A stretch of 64,000 nt of DNA from Methylobacterium sp. WSM2598 (lineage in GTDB: Bacteria > Pseudomonadota > Alphaproteobacteria > Rhizobiales > Beijerinckiaceae), in contig NZ_KB900609.1 in NCBI RefSeq assembly GCF_000379105.1, forward strand, positions 7,399,785 through 7,463,784. The letters are read 5' to 3'. Under the pieces are notes generated by a model. It saw nothing but the letters and a program-made list of their open reading frames with translations. It was not told where the DNA came from and did not search any database. The position numbers and the translations under genes were made by a program. Every line of letters begins with the position of its first letter. The first letter of the stretch is position 1. Below are positions 60,876 to 64,000 of the stretch, piece after piece.

Positions 60876-62036
60876 ATGCTTCGGGCTTCTACGGCTTGCG
60901 CCCTCGCGCTGGCCTGCTTGTTCCCCGCCGCGGCCGCGGATCGCGATCCCGGCACCCACGCCGCGTTCAAGCCAGCCCAGCAGGAGGGTTACTTCTTCGT
61001 GGGTGGCCGCTACCAGACGGTCCAAGGGAAGGAGATCGCCGTCGGCCACATGTTCGTGCAGTACCACGCTCCGGTGCAGGTCACGCAGCCTTATCCCGTG
61101 GTGATGGTGCATGGAACCGCGCAGACCGGGATCAACTTCCTGGGCACCCCCGATGGTCGGCCGGGCTGGGTTGATCGCTTCGTCGAGCGTGGCTTTGCCG
61201 TCTACGTGGTCGATCAGGTCGGTCGCGGGCGATCCGGCGACAATCCCGAGGTCTATGGCCCCTACGCCCGGCTCACTACGGGCGATCTGGAGAGCATTTT
61301 CACCGGCCAGGAGAACTTCGGCCTCTTTCCGCAGGCGAAGCTTCACACCCAGTGGCCTGGAGGTCCGGGCGTGAAAGGCAACGCCGCGTTCGACCAATTC
61401 TATCTCTCCCAAGTGCCCTTCATCGCGAGCGCGTTGAAGAGCGAGGAACTCGTCGATCCCGCGCTCATCGCTCTCTTGGAGAAGATCGGCCCGTCAGTTC
61501 TGCTCACCCACTCGCAGGCAGGTGTTTTTGGATGGGCCGTGTCGGACCAGCGGCCGGATCTTGTGAAGGCGCATGTGGCGGTCGAGCCGAATGGTCCGAC
61601 GTTCTTCGATATCCGGTTCAAGGGCGGTGACGACTGGTACGAGAAAGTCGGCGACGCTCGGGCTCGGCCGTACGGCATCACGCGCGTGCCGCTGCATTTC
61701 GAACCGGCGGTCAACTCGCCCACGGATCTCACGATCGCTCAGGCGGAGAAGCCGCTGCGGCCAGGTCAGATCCGGTGCTGGTTGCAGGCCGAGCCAGCGC
61801 GCAAGCTGCCGAACCTCGCGAAAGTTCCCGCTGTGATCGTCACCGGCGAGGCATCGTTTCGAGCAACAATGGACGATTGTACCGGGGCTTTCCTCGAACA
61901 GGCTGGCGCGAAGCCGGATCGGCTCGCGCTGGCCGAGCACGGCATCCGAGGCAATGGACACATGATGATGCTGGAATCAAACAATCTGGAGGTTGCGGAC
62001 GCGATCGTCGGGTGGGTCACCGGAAAGCTGCACTGA
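60876..62036 (+). CDS. Secreted alpha/beta hydrolase
   Basis: 386 residues, ATG preceded by GGGAGGAAACC. Signal peptide MLRASTACALALACLFPAAA. Alpha/beta hydrolase features: MVHGTAQTGINFLGTPDGRP (oxyanion region), LLTHSQAGVFGW with the nucleophile Ser, and GNGHMMMLESNN with the catalytic His. Probably a periplasmic esterase; substrate unknown. Stands alone between the divergent kinase and the IS3 elements. Confidence 0.88.
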   Translation: MLRASTACALALACLFPAAAADRDPGTHAAFKPAQQEGYFFVGGRYQTVQGKEIAVGHMFVQYHAPVQVTQPYPVVMVHGTAQTGINFLGTPDGRPGWVDRFVERGFAVYVVDQVGRGRSGDNPEVYGPYARLTTGDLESIFTGQENFGLFPQAKLHTQWPGGPGVKGNAAFDQFYLSQVPFIASALKSEELVDPALIALLEKIGPSVLLTHSQAGVFGWAVSDQRPDLVKAHVAVEPNGPTFFDIRFKGGDDWYEKVGDARARPYGITRVPLHFEPAVNSPTDLTIAQAEKPLRPGQIRCWLQAEPARKLPNLAKVPAVIVTGEASFRATMDDCTGAFLEQAGAKPDRLALAEHGIRGNGHMMMLESNNLEVADAIVGWVTGKLH

Positions 62037-62367
62037 GCTTGACGAGGTCGCGGCTGGGCCGTGTCGACGCGACTTGGCCAGCCGCCTCGGGATCTCGGCG
62101 GCGATGCCGGCTGCAGGAAGGTCTCGGAGGCGGTCTGTCGCACGACGCGATGAAGCTGCGCGGATGATCGGCCGTCCAGTATCAATCTAGAAGCGCGGCC
62201 AGCGAGGCTCGCACAAGATTAAGAGCCCCTAACACAACCCACCTTCGCCCCCACCAAGTGGTTTAAATTTCACGAGCGAAGGCGGTTCAGATAGATGCTC
62301 TAAGAGTTAGTGGGATTGCCCCGGATCGGTGGGCACCGAGAGCGCTTTCGCGTGAGGTGTGTTTGCC

Positions 62368-62703
62368 ATGCCGAGACCCCGTCCCCCGTACCCGGCGGAG
62401 TTCCGCCGCGAGATGGTCGAGTTGGTCCGCGCCGGGCGCGATCCGACCGACCTCGCCCGTGAGTTCGAGCCGTCGGCCCAGGCCATCCGCACCTGGGGGG
62501 CCGAGGCCGACCAGCAGGAGGGACGCCGAGAGGCGAAGCCTGCTGCTACTGAGGCCGCGCTGTCGGCGAACGAGCGCGAGGAGCTGCTTCGGCTGCGGCG
62601 CGAGAACCGTCAGTTGAAGCTGGAGCGCGACATCCTCTCTCGCGCGACAGCCTGGTTTGCGCGCGAGACCGGAGGTCTGCCGTTTGGATCTTCCGGTTCA
62701 TGA
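62368..62703 (+). CDS. IS3-type transposase OrfA
   Basis: 111 residues from the ATG at 62368 (a GTG 9 bp upstream is also in frame). HTH region RPPYPAEFRREMVELVRAGR, PTDLAREFEPSAQAIRTWG, and a Leu-rich coiled coil (LLRLRRENRQLKLERDILSR). Stop overlaps the orfB start (ATGA). Confidence 0.85.
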   Translation: MPRPRPPYPAEFRREMVELVRAGRDPTDLAREFEPSAQAIRTWGAEADQQEGRREAKPAATEAALSANEREELLRLRRENRQLKLERDILSRATAWFARETGGLPFGSSGS

Positions 62704-63022
62704 GCGAGAACCAGGCGCACTTCCCGATTGCCGTCATGGCGCGCGTGCTGGGCGTCTCGAAGGCCGGGGACTACGCCTGGGTCGGCCGACCCCTCTCGGC
62801 GCGGGCTCAGGCGGACGAGGTGCTGCTCCGGCGCATCCGCACGATCCACCTGGGCTCGCGTCAGACCTACGGCTCGCCGCGGGTCCAGGCGGAGTTGCGT
62901 GACCAGGGCGAGGCTCACAGCCGCAAGCGGATTGCGCGGCTGATGCGCGAGGCGGGTCTCGTCGGGGCGTGCCATCGCCGCGGCGGACCCATGACGACGC
63001 GGCGCGATCAGGAGGCCAGACC
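62700..63022 (+). pseudogene. IS3-type transposase OrfB, truncated
   Basis: Starts MSENQAHFPIAVMARVLGVS and continues with TIHLGSRQTYGSPRVQAELR and the HTH_21 region to about residue 107, ahead of the integrase core. It then runs into the ends of the next IS; no catalytic residues remain in the window. Confidence 0.8.
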
Positions 63023-63084
63023 TGATCCTCCCTCGGTTTCACGGACACCTCTGATCCGCTCTGGCGGAGCGGGGAAGGTGTCGG

Positions 63085-63410
63085 ATGGCGAAGACGAGAC
63101 GGGAGTTCACGCCCGAGTTCAAACGCGAAGCGGTCGCCCTGCTGGAGAGCAGCGGCCGGCCGCAGATGCAGATCGCGGCCGAGCTCGGGATCCAGCCCTC
63201 GATGTTGCGGCAGTGGCGTGCAACGCTGAACGGGGCACCGCCCCGACCGCGGCCGGCAGGATCGACCGGGGCCTTGCCATCAAGCCCGATCGCCTCGCCG
63301 TCCGATCAGGCCGCCGAGATCGCCCGTCTGCGGCGTGAGCTCGACCGCACGCGCATGGAGCGCGACGTCCTAAAAAAGCTATCGGCATCTTCGCGGAGAT
63401 GCCCACGTGA
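63085..63410 (+). CDS. IS3-type transposase OrfA with slippery A6 run
   Basis: Starts MAKTRREFTPEFKREAVALL, an HTH_Tnp_1 protein, with a coiled coil (IARLRRELDRTRMERDVLKK). At 63372-63377 the codons CTA AAA AAG hold the classical A AAA AAG slippery heptamer; a -1 shift gives AIGIFAEMPT and a stop at 63410 that overlaps orfB. Without shifting, the frame runs unrelated to 63516. The family end (AIGIFAE) is the shifted one. Confidence 0.75.
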
Positions 63411-64000
63411 CCTACGCCTTCATCGAGCAGCATGCGCGGACCTGGCCGGTGCGTCTCATGTGCCGCGTGCTCGACGTCTCCCCCAGCGGCTTTTACGGGT
63501 GGCGGTCACGGCCTGAGAGCGCCCGCTCGGCCTCCAACCGCCAGCTCCTGGACGATGTCCGGCGCATCCATGCCGCCCACCACCGGCGCTATGGTGCCCC
63601 ACGCGTGCATGCCGCCCTGCGGGCCGAGGGCCGTTCAGCCAGCCGCGGGCGGGTGGAGCGTCTCATGCGCCGGCACGGCATCCGTGCCCTGGCGGGGCGT
63701 CGGTTCCGGCCCTGCACGACCGACAGCCGTCACGATCTCCCCATCGCCCGGAACCTCCTGAGGCAGGACTTCTCGGCCGCGCGGCCGAACACGGTTTGGC
63801 TGGCCGACATCACCTACCTGCCGACCGGCGAGGGCTGGCTCTACTTGGCTGCCGTCCTCGATCTGGCCACGCGCAAGATCGTCGGCTGGTCGATGCGCGA
63901 TCATATGCGCACCGAGCTGAGCGTGGCTGCGCTGATGATGGCCGCCCAGCGGCAGCGACCGGCCGCCGGGCTTATCTGCCACTCGGATCGCGGCAGCCAG
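63407..64000 (+). CDS. IS3-type transposase OrfB, incomplete at window end
   Basis: GTG at 63407 overlaps the orfA stop. The product reads TYAFIEQHARTWPVRLMCRV, HTH_21 region, then the integrase core NTVWLADITYLPTGEGWLYL with the first catalytic Asp and LICHSDRGSQ with the second. The open frame reaches base 64000 without a stop, so the third catalytic residue lies outside. Confidence 0.85.
   Translation, partial: MTYAFIEQHARTWPVRLMCRVLDVSPSGFYGWRSRPESARSASNRQLLDDVRRIHAAHHRRYGAPRVHAALRAEGRSASRGRVERLMRRHGIRALAGRRFRPCTTDSRHDLPIARNLLRQDFSAARPNTVWLADITYLPTGEGWLYLAAVLDLATRKIVGWSMRDHMRTELSVAALMMAAQRQRPAAGLICHSDRGSQ

Larger units (their letters stand above)
62311..63022 (+). mobile_element. IS3-type element, truncated by another IS
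   Basis: Probable left tip TGGGATTGCCCCGGATCGG at 62311. Holds orfA and the first third of orfB; orfB is cut at about 63022 where the next element begins. The remainder may lie beyond the window. Confidence 0.65.
63023..64000 (+). mobile_element. IS3-type element, running off the window
   Basis: Left tip TGATCCTCCCTCGGTTTCAC at 63023. Contains orfA and most of orfB; the right end is outside the window. Inserted in the preceding IS3-type orfB. Confidence 0.75.

Noticed and set aside
62359..63338. Chimeric transposase frame continuing from the truncated IS3-type orfB into the next IS
   Set aside because: The residues after about 63022 come from the end of the second element read in a foreign frame. 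It is an insertion junction, not a longer protein.
1..64000. tRNA, rRNA or riboswitch genes
   Set aside because: Reading both strands I found no stretch with a tRNA acceptor or T-loop pattern, rRNA sequence or known riboswitch core. A covariance-model scan would be needed to exclude small RNAs fully.

Overview
The window looks like chromosome or megaplasmid DNA from a GC-rich alphaproteobacterium. Gene content, codon use, dense insertion sequences and small dispersed palindromic repeats are most like Methylobacterium and relatives, but that is inference from style and no rRNA or tRNA is present to confirm it. The DNA alternates between well-kept catabolic operons, very GC-rich and tightly packed, and patches of accessory DNA with lower GC, broken genes, insertion sequences and short repeats.

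Layout. 1-13.1 kb is a catabolic block for a cyclic amide, imide or hydantoin-like compound: hyuA-hyuB and a TetR regulator behind a perfect 18-bp operator-like palindrome; a CobW-type metallochaperone GTPase with a small CxxC protein; a GntR/FCD regulator; and a divergent operon with a branched-chain-amino-acid type ABC transporter (binding protein, two permeases, two ATPases) ending in a dihydroorotase-like amidohydrolase. 13.1-26.6 kb is accessory DNA: gene fragments (alpha/beta hydrolase, two tyrosine-recombinase tails, a broken short-chain dehydrogenase, a broken RibD-like reductase), an L,D-transpeptidase and an M23 peptidase, a MocR regulator divergent from an HD-domain gene, a cupin plus quinone-oxidoreductase pair and an IS3-like element. 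26.6-38.2 kb is a second catabolic cluster: an IclR regulator divergent from an MFS carrier, a large FAD/Fe-S dehydrogenase, a 6PGDH-like dehydrogenase, an RraA-like aldolase, a second MFS carrier, an SMP-30 lactonase and two exported amidohydrolases of the pyrone-dicarboxylate lactonase type.

38.5-39.7 kb carries a flavohemoglobin. 40.3-44.1 kb is an IS cluster: one IS630-type element, then a second IS630-type element split by an IS256-type element with a clean 9-bp target duplication. The outer end of the second IS630 element supplies the last codons of a LysR gene. 44.0-48.1 kb is that LysR gene divergent from a CitMHS carrier plus a two-gene AtuA module. 48.2-50.2 kb is a soluble CadC-like regulator divergent from a tautomerase; 50.3-52.6 kb is an IS21 element. 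53-62 kb is mixed: repeats, a DapA-family enzyme, broken dienelactone-hydrolase and OsmC genes, a PfpI-family protein, a PRC-barrel protein, a HWE-type kinase with its single-domain receiver and a secreted alpha/beta hydrolase. The window ends inside IS3 elements nested in each other.

What stands out: (1) a 102-bp, two-hairpin repeat present in at least six copies of constant length, with paired changes in its stems, one copy sitting inside a gene and a divergent seventh copy inside the ABC operon; (2) the two catabolic clusters, each with an enzyme set I cannot match to a described pathway; (3) nested insertions, including an IS end that rewrites a regulator's C-terminus; (4) a 16-bp tandem triplication of ribosome-binding site plus start codon ahead of a response regulator. 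I see no CRISPR array, no RNA gene and no phage structural genes.
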